NCBI GenBank assembly: GCA_027625915.1
Contig: JANTQA010000040.1
Span: 1,116,001-1,180,000 of the forward strand
DNA: 64,000 bases
Direction of reading: 5' to 3'
Source: Anaeramoeba flamelloides
Lineage: Eukaryota; Metamonada; Anaeramoebidae
Shown here in pieces: positions 43,257-54,887 of this stretch (its first letter is position 1; each line of letters starts with the position of its first letter). The position numbers were made by a program, and so were the translations under genes. The notes beneath the pieces are model-generated. The model was not told the origin of the DNA. It saw only the letters and a program-made list of their open reading frames with translations, and ran no database searches.

Positions 43257-46200
43257 TTATTTCATTGAAGACCAACCTGAAACCAACATTTTTTGTATAC
43301 AAAACAAAGCTTCGTGTTGAAGTTTAAGATCTTGATGATTTAAAAATGACATTATTTTACCTTTAGCCTCTAAAGAAGAAAGAATATCTTTTCCTCTTGG
43401 ATGAATTTTTGCAAATTCTCCAAGGTCATGGCATGCAATTGCTTGTATTGTGCTATCTGAATTCCACAAATGGGAGACAAGGACACGCAAAAGACGGAAA
43501 TCCTTTTCTTCAAATTTCCCAATATTTTCTCTCCAAAAGAGTGAACTTTTATGTATTGGCCCCCATGTTAACTCTCCACTTGTAACTTCTTCTACATATT
43601 TATCCCAGGATCGTAATACATGTAAATTTTCATGTACAATTTGATAAATAGTATCAAGATCGGATTTTAATTGCTTTTCCCAGTTTCTTTGTGATAATGA
43701 CTTTATTTTTTTTTAGAATTTTAAAAAATATATTTTTCGAATGAAAAAATCGAAGGAAAAGAGAAAAATAAATATACATTCAGATAAATAACATTTATCA
43801 GTTTTTTTAAAAGTAAAAACAATAAAAATAACTTTCAAAAAACAAAATGAGATAATTTACACCCAAAATACGTAAAAGATCTGCTTCTACCATATCTGAA
43901 TTATTATTTCCAATGTTTGCCAAATTCTATTTATAAAAATTAAAATTAAGATTAAAAATTTCATGAGTTAAATTTAAGAGAAAAATCAAAAATAAAAAAT
44001 TAAAAATAAAAAATAAAAAATTAAAAATCAAAAATAAAAAATTAAAAAATTAAAAATCAAAAATAAAAAATTCAAAAAGATTATTTTTGATAATATAATT
44101 AAAAACTTACAACTAAAGTACTAAGTATAAGTCTAACAATTTTTTCTTTTGTCTTTGCATTTGATTTGAGTATTTCAGCAAAAACAAAAATAATGGTTCT
44201 TCTTTTTGTTCTTTGGTTTTTTCTTCTACCACCCTCAATCTCAAAATCATTTAATTTTTTAACAATACGCTTATTAAAACTTAATGACCAAATACAGAAA
44301 GTAATTTGATAAATTGATTGAAGATCTGTTTTCTTCCCTGCTGCATTTAATAAAGCTGCTAAACGTTCAAATCCTCTATTTTTAAAAAATAATAATCTAT
44401 GCTTATCTTTTTGTAACAAGATCATTAATGTCTTTATTCCTGCTTTAATTTTATGTTTTGAAGAAATGTCGTTAATCATCCTAATTACATCCATTGTAAA
44501 TTGTTTAGCAATGTCTGGATTAACTTCACCCGCTCTATGTAGATAAATAGAATTGATAAATTATAAATAATAAAAAAAAATGAATTTGAAAAGAAAGTTA
44601 AAAATGTTTTTAGTTTGTTTTATTAATATTATTTGAAAAAAGTAAATTTTCATTTCATTGAGATAATCTATTTTTTAAAAATTAGTAAAACCCTAAAATG
44701 ACAAAATAATTTTAATAGTGTTACTTTAAAAGTTGAATCGTGATTTATATATTCCAAGCATTTAAAGTATATTCCAAAAATTTAAAAGAACATAAAAAAA
44801 TTTTTTTTTTCATCAAATTATGAATTCTTTTTTTGAAAATTTATTTTAATAGATTTTCGAAATTACTAACTTAGTTTAATGTATGATTTATCATTATTAT
44901 ATCAAAAATCCAAATTCAATTTTAATATTTTACAAAAAAAAAAAAAAGGATTTAACCAATAAAAAAAATTTTCAAAATTTTTGAAACTTCTGTAGTCCAG
45001 ATTTTGCTTTAAGGTAAGTTTAAAAAATTAGTAAAAAGTATGTTTTATTTTTAAAGATCATTTGATAAATTTTGTGATAAAAAAGTTTTCAAAAGTATCT
45101 ATAAAACAGTTGACATACATCGATAGGCTTATTTGGAGTTTTTATTAGAAACTTTTTCGTCAATCACTTTTTTCAAACGACTTTATCAATTTTTGAAAAA
45201 GCCTTAAAAAATCCATTTATTTTACTGTGAAATTCTTTAGTATAGATTCATATCTTTTGAATTTTTTGGATTTCCCAAAATAAACTAAAATTCCAAAATT
45301 TTTAATGTGGTTAAAACCGTTAAAAGAATCAGCAATAATACAGTTTCATTTGAATTGTAAATAATTTTAATTTTTTCCAAATATTTTTATTTTTTCTCTT
45401 TTTTTGTTTTTTGATTAAATATCATTTTATTTTTTGAATTACCTAACTTATTCTGTTTCGTTCGATCTATAATTATTTTCAACAGTTGATTAATATTAGG
45501 TTAAAGTTGAGTTCTTTTAAATAGAAAAACTCGGATAAACTTAGTTAGTTGATGGTATCTAATTATTTGATTGGTCAATTATTCCTAAAATAATTTAAAC
45601 AAATTTATCAATACATTTTTTTCTTGTGCTTTATCCAAAATTTTTAATACACCGATAATTTATTAGTATTGATAATTATTTTTTTTTTTGTTCTTTGATA
45701 TATTTAATTTATATAAAATTGTTAACATTTCAAATAACTTGTGATTCTAATTTGGTATTTACGATCTATAATTGATCAATTAAGATTTGAATTTTTTTCA
45801 AAAATTGAATTTTGGTGTGTTAAAAATTTTGAATTGGATTAGATTGTTAAGTGTTAAAAACCCTTTAATTTGTAAAAGAGAGAATTTTGAAGTGACTAAA
45901 GTTGTAACTTCTAATTCAAAGAGTGTCCAAGAGACATTTTCATTGAAAGAATTTTAAAATAATTTAGTTGTCTAAAATTTTGAATGAGAGTTTATGTTTT
46001 TGTATTTATTGATTTAAATCTTTATTTTAATTTATTACTAAAATCAATTAATTTTTATTCGAATTGAAACAGATAGTTCACTACTAAAATTGAATTCAAT
46101 TTGTTTTTGAAAATGAAAAAAAATAATATTTGTTTAAAAATATGTTCATAAACAGTAATGATAATTCTATAGCAAATCGATGTTATTTTCTAAAAAGCAT

Positions 46201-49200
46201 GGCAAATTTATTTTAATATATCTTTATTAAACTAAACTCTTTTTCAAACAAAAGTCCACACCTCTCAAATCATCAGTACTATTGAATTTGATTGTTAATA
46301 AAATAATTAATTATTGCTGATTTGCATTTTCATTTTAATTATTCATTTTTTGTTTTTTTATTTATAGGTATTGAACAGTTACAAAATGAAAAAGCAAGAA
46401 AAAAAAAAAACAATTTTGAAATAATCTGCCAGTATATAAATGGAAACAGTTTAAGTTTGATTTCAAATAAGCTGGATATAGGAATTTTGAAAGACCATTA
46501 TTGGATTGATGTATGAAACAAAGAAAAAAGAAAATAAAGAAAAAAAGAATTCCAATAAAATACCTAGATGAATTGCGGCTTTATATTGGAAATGAGACTT
46601 TAAAGAAAAAAAAGTTTGAATTGTAAAAAGTTATCAATAAAATGTAAAGAACTTTTTCCCAATTCACCTTGTTCAACGGTTTTTATTGTTTTATAATTTT
46701 TTTTTCTTTACAATTTACCAAACGTGATTTCTCATTTCAAATAAAAGGGCAATTCAATTTTTAAAATATTTAATTTTAATTTTTATTATTTTGTTTTAAT
46801 GTGCTTTAAAAATTTAGTTGAGTGGTTTTTTTATGTTTTAAAAAGAGTTTCATATATTTTAGAATGATACTACAATTAATTTGATTCAATTATAAATAAT
46901 TCTTGAAATTTTCTATGCACTTTTATTTGAAAAAGAGTTTAATTTCAAGATAACAATTTAAGGGGAGGTACGTTCTAATTGTATTCTAAATATACACTAC
47001 AAATGCTATCCCTTTCTTACGTTCTACTAGCCAACAAAAATTACAAATACATATGCAAACCAACGACAAAATTTTTACAAAACTACTTTCATATAAGGGC
47101 AATTGACTTTGATTCAATCATGGCGATAAAAAATAAATAAACAAATCAATGAAAAGTTTTTTTTCTAATGTAGAATTCAAATAACAGTAGGAAGATTTGG
47201 GATCGATTTAGTCGTGATGTTTATAATTGAATTTAACAGTGTTGAGTTTTTAAAAAAGTGTGGACTAAAAATTTTCTAGTTGGGAAATAAGTAGGTAAAT
47301 TTAATAAAATAAATAAACAAGCAAATACAATCCTGTTTCATTTTGGTTAAGGTGAATTACAATCTTTTATTCAAAGATTAAAACAAAATTATTCGAACAA
47401 AAAATGGTGGTTTTTTTGGTTTTAATTTTTTTGTTCTATTGCCAAGACCCACAAGCCACAAAGAAGTAATTAAGTGGCAGTTTTGATTTAAAGGGAACTT
47501 ATTGAATTTTACTGAGTTATTAGTACCCTTGTATAAATAACTGGATTTAAATGAAAAAAGAATTGGATAAATATTTTCACTATATATTTTTAAGTGCTTC
47601 GTAATTAAGGTTTTAGAGTAGAACAAAAAAATTAAAACCAAAAAAGCCACCATTTTTTGTTCAAATAATTTTGTTTTAATCTTTGAATAAAAGATTGTAA
47701 GAACCTCAACCAAAATATAAAAGGATTGTATTTGTAGTGTATGTTCAGAATTCATTTGGAATTTTCATCCTTAACTATCCAAAATTTTTCTTAATCATAA
47801 ATGGATTCTTCATAATAATTCAATTTGTTTTTGTTTGAAATACATTACTTTATTAAAAGAGATATCCAAAGTTTCTGATCACAATTTAACTTGATATTTT
47901 TGTTGGTTTAAAAATTGGTAGTTGATTTTTTCATTTTTGGAAACATACGAGACCTGCAATACAAAACTCGACGAATTTTTGCGAAAAGGACAATTATTTT
48001 TTTTAAGAGTTGTTGTGTGGCCTTTTAAGATCGAAAGCACATGTTCATATCATTACGAAACAACATTGTATATTAACAATTATTTGTTACATGATCAATC
48101 ATTAAAAAAAATAATTGTACTTTATGAAAAAATTTTACGTAGATTTATTTTGAAAGTTTTAAAATCTGACTCATTTTCATCGTAATATTTTTTAGGGGTT
48201 AAAATTGGTGTTTATTATTTTCTTTTTGATTGAAAAAATCGTTTTCATAAGAGTTTCATCTTGATAAAATTCCAAATAGAATGGAAAAACTTATAACAGT
48301 ATTTTGTTGTTTCAAAATTTTTTTTAATCCTTACCATATTGTCCATTTTTTATTGAAATTGGTCGTACATTGTTTTCACCAAAAAAATTGTTAATTTTTT
48401 TTTCGTTTTTTGGTAATATTTCAATGGGTTATATTTTGAAATATATACATAATGGTTACTGGTTCAACAAGTATTAATATTCCACTTAATTTTAGTATTA
48501 CCGATTTACAAATAAAACCACTAACAAAGATGATTTTTTATGGAATATAATAAAAATATCACACTTTTTTGGAAATACCTTAGATCTCAAAAATTAATGA
48601 TTGCAATTTGAAAAAAAAAGTGAAACATGAAAAAAAAGTTCAAAATCATGATTTTTAATTGTAAACCTTAATAGAACCTGAAAATGAAAAGTAAGATCAA
48701 TTAATAAAAGAAAAAATAAATAAATAAAGATAAGATGATGGGTTAAATGCAATAACAGTTTTTATAATAAACTCAATTCCAAAAATTGGGGCACACCTTC
48801 AAAATCAATTTAATTCCAAAAAAAGTGATATTTAACTCTTAAATAGAAACATTAGATATTAACAATCAATGGAAATAATTTTAAAGTTAATTATTTATCA
48901 TTTTTTTTCATTATTTTTTGATTTTTGATTTTCAATAATTTTTTTGATTTTTTTTGTATTCTTTTTTTTTCAAATGAAAAAAAAATTAAAATTTTTTACA
49001 AAACTTTTCGAAAATCTCAAAATTACTTTAAAATGAAATTTAAAAGTTTTCATTCTGATCACAAGAAAAAAATTTTTTCTCTATCAAAAATGAAAAAAGA
49101 TTCTTTTTTTATCGTGAAAAAAATTTTTTGAAAAAAAATCACGATATGAGGTGCTATAGCACATGGCCTACAAACAGACCTTATTATCATTAATGGAAGT

Positions 49201-52200
49201 GTGAATACTGAATGTATTATTAATGATATTATCAAAAAAATCAAATGTAATTCAACTCGCTAATTCAGAATATGGTGAGTTGAAATGGATTTTCCAAAAG
49301 GATGGAGCTTGTCCACATACTTCAAAAAAAACTCAAACTTACTTAAATCAGGGATGTAATGTTCTGGACCCTTGACCCCCAATTACACAGATTTAAATCC
49401 AATTGGTAGTTTATGGATACTAAACTGAAAAATTGTAACGAAAAAACGAAGAAGAATTTTCAAATTTTCACTAATGTATGGAATACTTTGAGTTGGGAAA
49501 CCTAAGAAAATTAGTAAACTCTATATTTAAAAGGATAGATTTAGTTATCAAAAGACAAGCTGAATCTATTAATATTTTTTATTAATTTTTCTTTCAATAA
49601 AATTGAATTATTTGGTAACCGTGTTCCAAAAAAAGGGGCACACTTTTTTTTATTTTTTCTTTTTTATTTTTCGAATTGAATTTTAAATTTACTATAATAT
49701 ATGTCCCTACGACCCAAAAAACACTAAAAATGAAAAACTGATCAAATACTTTCCATTAATACAATTAAAAAAACAAAATGATAAAATAAAAATAAATAAA
49801 GTTTCAATTTAGCTTTTTCTTGAAAACATTTTTTGCCAAAATCATTGAATTCAAACTTGAAATTATGTATATTTTTAGATACAATATCTTGTTTTAACTC
49901 ATTTACAAAAAAAAATTCTAAATTATGGGAATTTTCTTTTCACAAAAGGAACTAATTTGGTCCTCAAATGTTTTTTTTAGTTTTAAATGGTAAAATTAAA
50001 AAAAAGTTAAACTACAAGGATAAACTTTCTGGAAAAGCATTCTAATTTAATATATTAACTTATTCTTTTATTTCAAACTTTTCTCAACCCGAATTTTTCA
50101 AAAAAAAATAAAAAAGTGCACAGTAATTCCAAAAAATATTTTCGATATTCAAAAGTTGAGAGTGTTTTTATTCTAAAAAAAAATATCACAGTGTTTAATT
50201 GAATTAAGCTATAAGGTTAGATTTCGAAAAATATTAATCAGAAAAAAATAGTGCTTAATTGTATTAAGGACATATATAAATAGTATTAATTAAATATTTT
50301 CGGGTCTTTTATTATTTTAATTGACAAGTATCATGTATTTTGGAGTATATTTTTATTAATGTAATTTTTTTTACGTTCCCATTTTTTGGAATTGAGTTTA
50401 CTATCTTTTGGAATGCGTTTTTTCCATGATTAATCTATATTAGTAAAAAAAATTAGCTATTTTATGAGATTTCCAAAATTTCTCATCTGATTTCGATATT
50501 AAAGTGGATTTAAATTGTTTTTTTTGATTAGATTGATAATAATATAATAGATTATACTTTGAAGTTAATTGGTTTCTTCTCTTAATTGATTTTACCTTTA
50601 CATTGTCGGGTTCTATTAAGGTTTACAATTAAAAATTGGGTTTTACTTTTCCCTGTTTCACTTTTCTTCTCTAATTTTATGTTTTTATATTTAATACTGT
50701 TAAAGTTTATAATTAGAAAAAATTAATTTTAACTCAAAAGTTCAAGAATGAAGAGCCAAATCAACATTAATGAAACAGTTTTGGTGTTTAATTGATTTGT
50801 AAAGGAGAGGTTTTTGTTTTTAAATTTTCGAATTGTGATGAAAGACTATTGTAAGAAATGCAACTCAAAATTTTTCAATTATTCATTAGAAAATAACAGT
50901 TGGTATAAAAAAAAATCATTGGATCTACAGCTATTTTAAAAAAGTTATTACTTTTTTTTTTTTTTTGAGATTGTCAGAATTAAAAATATTTTTGAAAGTT
51001 TTCTACAGCTGTTTTAAAAAAGTGTGGTCTCAAAGAATTATAAAGTGTTACCTAAGCTGCTTAAAACATGTTAATTATACCTTTTGAAGTATCACTATTA
51101 AAATTTTTACGAGGAACTTTTATCAAGTTTTTTGATTTAACAAAGTGTGACTTTTTTTAAAAAAAATGCTTTTCTTCCCTCCAACCTCTACCTCGCATTT
51201 AAAGGTTGGGTCCTCACTTTATTAAAAGTTTATTTTTTGAAAAGTTTTTATTCGAAAAAAGTCCTCACTCTTTTCTAAAATTGAAAACCTTTTAAAAGCT
51301 TTAATTGTGGCAAAGTCCTTACTTTTTTAAAATAGAAAACAAGAAAAAAGATTTAATTCTAAAAAAAGTCTTCGCCTTTTTGAAATAGAGACAATTTTGA
51401 AAAAGTATCAGTTTTTTTGAAATAGTTGAAAAAGGTACTCAAACCTCAAATTGTTTATTTGAATAAATTTTCCTCAAGATTTTCCAATAATTGTATTGGT
51501 ATTATTTCAAACCTAATTTTGATTTGTTTGGAAATTTGTTGTTCAAAGAGTATTTCTCAAGAAAATATTAAAAAACATTCAAATAAAAAAAAAAAAAAAA
51601 GAAAAAAATGTTAAAAAAAAAAGATCTTACACTAATATTCTTGCAATGATTTTGATTAACAAGTTATAGCAATAATAAAGCCTTTGCTTTTTTGGAACTT
51701 TCTCTTCACCAGAACTGACGGCTTTTGCATGTAATTTTCTTTTTTGAAATGAATTATTATTATCAGAACAAAAATAAAAAAATTTCAATTTCCAAGCACA
51801 AACACGGAATCAAAAAAAGGAAACAAGAAAGTAATTTGGGAGGTTAGTTGAATTTAAAAAAAAAAGAAAAAAAGATGAAAAAAAAATAAAAAAAAAAAAA
51901 AACATATTTAAATTATTGTGGACCATACCCTCTTAATAACTCGATTAATTGTTCAGAGTTTTGGAGTTCATGAAAGGAATAAGCAAAGGAAGGAATTTCG
52001 ATCATGAGATCATTTAGCATTGTTAATAAATATTCAATTATATTTCTTGCTGTCACACTATGGATACATTGCACAAATGCATTTGCAAAAAGAGGACCAA
52101 AATCTAGGATAATTGTTCGTTGTTCTTCGATTGTTTTTGATTCAAAGTCACGAAGTCTCGCTACAAAGTCACCGTCAATAAATTCATCAACAACGTTCCA

Positions 52201-52356
52201 TTTGATCTGCCTTTCCCGGACCTTGACTGCATACGCATCCTCGGCACTTAAATGCTTTGAATAGACACTCGTGAAAAGTTTCTTTTGAAAAACAGGTGGT
52301 GGGATTGTAAAGATGTTGTATTCTGATTCTTTGTTTTCTTCTTCTGAGTCGGTCAT
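43257..52356 (-). CDS. ATP6V1H: V-ATPase V1 subunit H, five exons
   Basis: Subunit H bridges the V1 and V0 sectors of the vacuolar proton pump and silences ATP hydrolysis by free V1. Minus-strand exons are 51929-52356, 51631-51714, 44111-44534, 43861-43926 and 43257-43700. Donors are GTATGG, GTAAGA, GTAAGT and GTAAAT, and phases 2, 2, 0, 0 all agree. The product is 481 residues against about 480 in animals. N-terminal 'VKVRERQIKWNVVDEFIDGD' and 'ARNIIEYLLTMLNDLM' match the animal 'VRANKVNWQ' and 'VQYILTMVDDML' segments. Middle 'QITFCIWSLSFNKRIV' and 'EKIVRLILSTLVNLANIG' are the HEAT/armadillo core. C-terminal 'FWRENIGKFEEKDFRLL' and 'HDLGEFAKIHPRGK' (about 425-438) are the most conserved V1H signatures. 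No internal stop or missing segment was seen. The second intron is 7.1 kb. Confidence 0.93.
43980..44080. repeat. short A/T tandem repeat in subunit H intron 3
   Basis: AAAAATTAAAAATCAAAAAT-type units repeat about eight times in 100 bp within the 184 bp intron 43927-44110. It is slippage-prone simple sequence with no other content. Confidence 0.7.
46513..46629 (+). CDS. 38-codon basic frame overlapping the REM-like exon end
   Basis: An ATG frame begins inside the putative GTATGA donor and encodes MKQRKKKIKKKRIPIKYLDE then LRLYIGNETLKKKKFEL. Codon use looks coding. It may be the original continuation of the upstream frame shifted by an indel, or an unrelated small peptide gene. No family is recognised. 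Confidence 0.2.
47322..47734. mobile_element. MITE with long, well-preserved arms
   Basis: About 413 bp. The arms are about 120 bp; the innermost 85 bp are nearly identical (CTTTTATTCAAAGATTAAAA, ATTATT(C/T)GAACAAAAAATGG). The outer part reads AAATACAATCCTGTTTCATT against AAATACAATCCTTTTATATT. The minus-strand frame 47378-47755 is a by-product of this palindrome. Low divergence of the inner arms suggests a younger insertion than most others here. Confidence 0.8.
48611..50676. mobile_element. TIR element containing a dead Tc1/mariner copy
   Basis: Outer arms of about 110 bp share GTGAAACA(T/G)G, TTTTTAATTGTAAACCTTAA and TAGAACC(T/C)GA. A second inverted pair lies inside: AAACTCAATTCCAAAAATTG at 48772 facing the complement of GGAATTGAGTTT at about 50388-50399. 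A TTCCAAAAAAAGGGGCACAC word at 49625 repeats the inner end in direct orientation. The layout suggests a Tc1/mariner copy nested in a member of the family seen at 6564-6954, followed by more rearrangement. Confidence 0.65.
48925..49583 (+). pseudogene. Tc1/mariner transposase relic
   Basis: The catalytic part is legible: 'GAIAHGLQTDLIIINGSVNT' (49151-49210), 'FQKDGACPHTSKKTQTYLNQ' (49290-49349), 'DLNPIGSLWI' (about 49391-49420) and 'VNSIFKRIDLVIKRQAESIN' (49513-49572). Stops interrupt it, for example TAA near 49260, TGA in the region of the expected WPP, and TAA after WET. The expected PIE is PIG, so the third acidic residue is lost or shifted. It belongs to a different lineage from the 18-19 kb copy. 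Confidence 0.75.
50930..51250 (+). repeat. dispersed repeat also found at 20690-21560
   Basis: GAGATTGTC followed by TTTTTGAA(A/G)GTTTTCTA, and later CCAACCTCTAC then CCTCACTTTATTAAAA, occur here and at 20704-20745 and 21495-21545. The copies have different internal spacing. Class unknown. Confidence 0.5.
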
Positions 52357-54837
52357 TTGTTATGTTGAGATGAAATTTTTTTTTCTTTTGGGATTGGTAA
52401 AAAATAGACGGAGAAAAAAAAGAAAAAATGGTTGGATTTTAACTTAAATTTTTGGATACAGGTTAAAATTCAATAAAATGAGTTTTTTGTCTTTTTGTGA
52501 TTGAACGATTGTAGTTCTGTCTTGGTTTTTGTTACTTTGGAAAATTTTGTCTTAATTTTGATCTTATTTCGATAAATGGTAAAATAATTTTAGTTTAAAT
52601 AATTTGAGTGTTAGTCTTCAGTGAAAAGATTAAAATTAGTTTGGGAAATGTTTACATCACTCAATAAAAACTTTTATTGTATACATATTGAAATAGATTA
52701 AAAATTAATTGCTCAGTCATATTTACTATAAAATGAAATTTTCTAATTAATTTCAACATTAAAAAGTGTCACTTAAAACAATATTAGTATATTCTATTTC
52801 TGAACCTCTTAGTGAGTGAATTTGTTTACTATTATTTTATTTAGTTTAATTTATTAATTTAACAAGTCTCATGTAAATATTTCACTTTTTTTTATCTTTT
52901 CACTCAAAGGGGCTGAGCCAAAAATGTAAAATTTATTTTTTCTAAGAATCAAATAAGATTGTTTAGAAATAAGAGATATAATAAACTTCATTTTAGGGTT
53001 GATATTGGGTATTAGATACACAAGAAAGGTAGAAATTTCAAAAAAAAAAAAAAGTTGGAAAATTTTTGGACACTTTTCATCGAAACTTCTCGTGCAAATT
53101 TTCTCAATTTCATATAAAAATTTAAATTTTTGACAATAATTTTTTTGAATAGTAAATGTATTAATTTTAAAAGAAATTACTAAGTATCATTTTTCTTCAC
53201 ATTAATTTTGAGTTACGAACATTTTTCTTTTTTCAAATTGAATTTTTTTAATAAAAAGATAAAAAAGAAAGGAAAACAAAAATAAATTAAAAATCAAGAA
53301 AAGAAAAATAAAAAGAGCAATAATGATCTAAAATATTCTTATATAAATAATGAAAATTTTTTCGAGAAAATTGTTTGATTAAAGTCATAAAATGTGTTCT
53401 ATTTAGCCATTAAAACTGAAACCCATTAAATGAAAAATAGTTATTATTTTGAAATTGTTCATGTTGAGAATATTTTTTATCAAAGCTCTTATGATTCGAA
53501 AATTTTAGGGAATAAAAAAATGTAATAAAAAAAAGTGAAAAAAAATAAATACTTAGATGGGTAAAATAAATATTTATTCGTGTACTTTATGTCCCCACTC
53601 TGAGGATCACATCATACCAATTATTAATCACAGATTGTGAATTTTTTTTATGTGGCCGATAATCTTTATATCTGGTTTTTGATCCTTGTATGAATTCATG
53701 GCGTGTATACTTTTTAAGTTTGTCATGTAAATATTAATCTATTTTTATGATTAAAATATTTTATTTATTTTTCTTCTTCTATTTTTTTTATTTAATATAC
53801 TCTTCTTTAATTACCCCTTTCTTTAAATAAATAAATAAATAAAGTGTTTATATTTTAAACCTGATTATCCTCGTTGTTATGAATTTGGTACTTTTTTTGT
53901 GTTTTTGTCCACAATTCTTATCAGAAACATTTTTACAAATTTTAGATCAGAAGGTTTTTATCAAATTTTTGTTTTTATTTTTCTTTTTCTTTTTCTTTTT
54001 CTTTTTTTTTGAAAAATTTTTCTTTTAGTTTTTCTTCTTTCTTTTTGATACCTTTTCTTTTTTTTTCAATAGATTTATTTTTTTCTTATTTCTTTTATTT
54101 CTAAAAGTTTGGTTTAAAAAAATATTTCTGAGGGAATATTGAGAAACTTTAAGAAATTTGAGACTATTGAATGTCTTTGAAAATTATTCTAAAATTAAGA
54201 TAATTCTTAGTTAAAAAAATTTTTTAATTTTTTTTCGGTGAAAGTTCAGTAATAAAGAATCCAGAGTAATCCATGCAAAAAATTACAACTTGTTTTTTTT
54301 GTATTTTTTGATTTTATTTTTGTTATTTTTTTATATATCGGGTTTTTGTATGTTTAGAGTGATTCGAAAGTGAATTATTTAAAATATTTAATTAATAGTT
54401 AATCTTGATTAGACATGATTATATATAAACATTAATTTATTATTTCAGACAGGTCACATTTTTTTACAATATGTTTTATATGTATTTAGTATAGTAAATA
54501 AAAAAATGGGGGGGGTATTATTATTTAATATATTAAATAATTTGATTTTTTTTATCCTAATATCAAGATTTTGTGCTTTTTTTCAGATTCCTGTCAATTT
54601 TTTAATACATGAACTCAATATTTAATGGTATATTAGTTATTTTTTATATATAAACTATTTTTAATAGATTTTTACTCACTTTACAGTGTTAATGGGAGTT
54701 TTTTTTGAGGGTTTATTCTAGTATTCTTTACAAAAAATATTTTCAAATTTTTGGATCAGAATCATTTTTTCTAATTTTGCAAATTTTAGTTTTACTTTTT
54801 CAAATTTTTGTTTTTGTTTTGTTTTTCTTTTTCTTTT

Positions 54838-54887
<50 letters not shown>

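Larger units (their letters stand above)
46368..48185 (+). pseudogene. partial RasGEF N-terminal (REM)-like gene fragment
   Basis: Two frames join in phase 0. 46368-46510 (acceptor TTTATAG, donor GTATGA) encodes '..IICQYINGNSLSLISNKL' and 'ILKDHYWID'. 47922-48185 (acceptor TTGGTAG) encodes 'LIFSFLETYETCNTKLDEFL', and continues to a stop. The joined order resembles the REM/RasGEF_N pattern (G-x-L-x-x-L-I, then FLLTYRSFTT-like). No upstream start exon or catalytic RasGEF domain was found, so it is either a truncated copy or a small orphan gene. The intervening 1.4 kb holds a MITE. It lies antisense within the subunit H intron. Not verified by alignment. Confidence 0.4.
44535..51630 (-). other. 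giant intron 2 of the subunit H gene (7.1 kb)
   Basis: Donor GTAAGA after exon 2 and acceptor ACATAG before exon 3 are joined in phase 2, and the protein alignment leaves no missing residues. Inside, on the opposite strand, are the REM-like frames (46368-46510 and 47922-48185). Also inside are a MITE (47322-47734), a TIR element with a dead Tc1/mariner copy (48611-50676) and a dispersed repeat (50930-51250). It is the longest intron in the window. Confidence 0.8.

Noticed and set aside
47378-47755. 125-codon minus-strand frame
   Set aside because: It lies across the palindromic MITE and its two ends translate the two arms; no protein signal.
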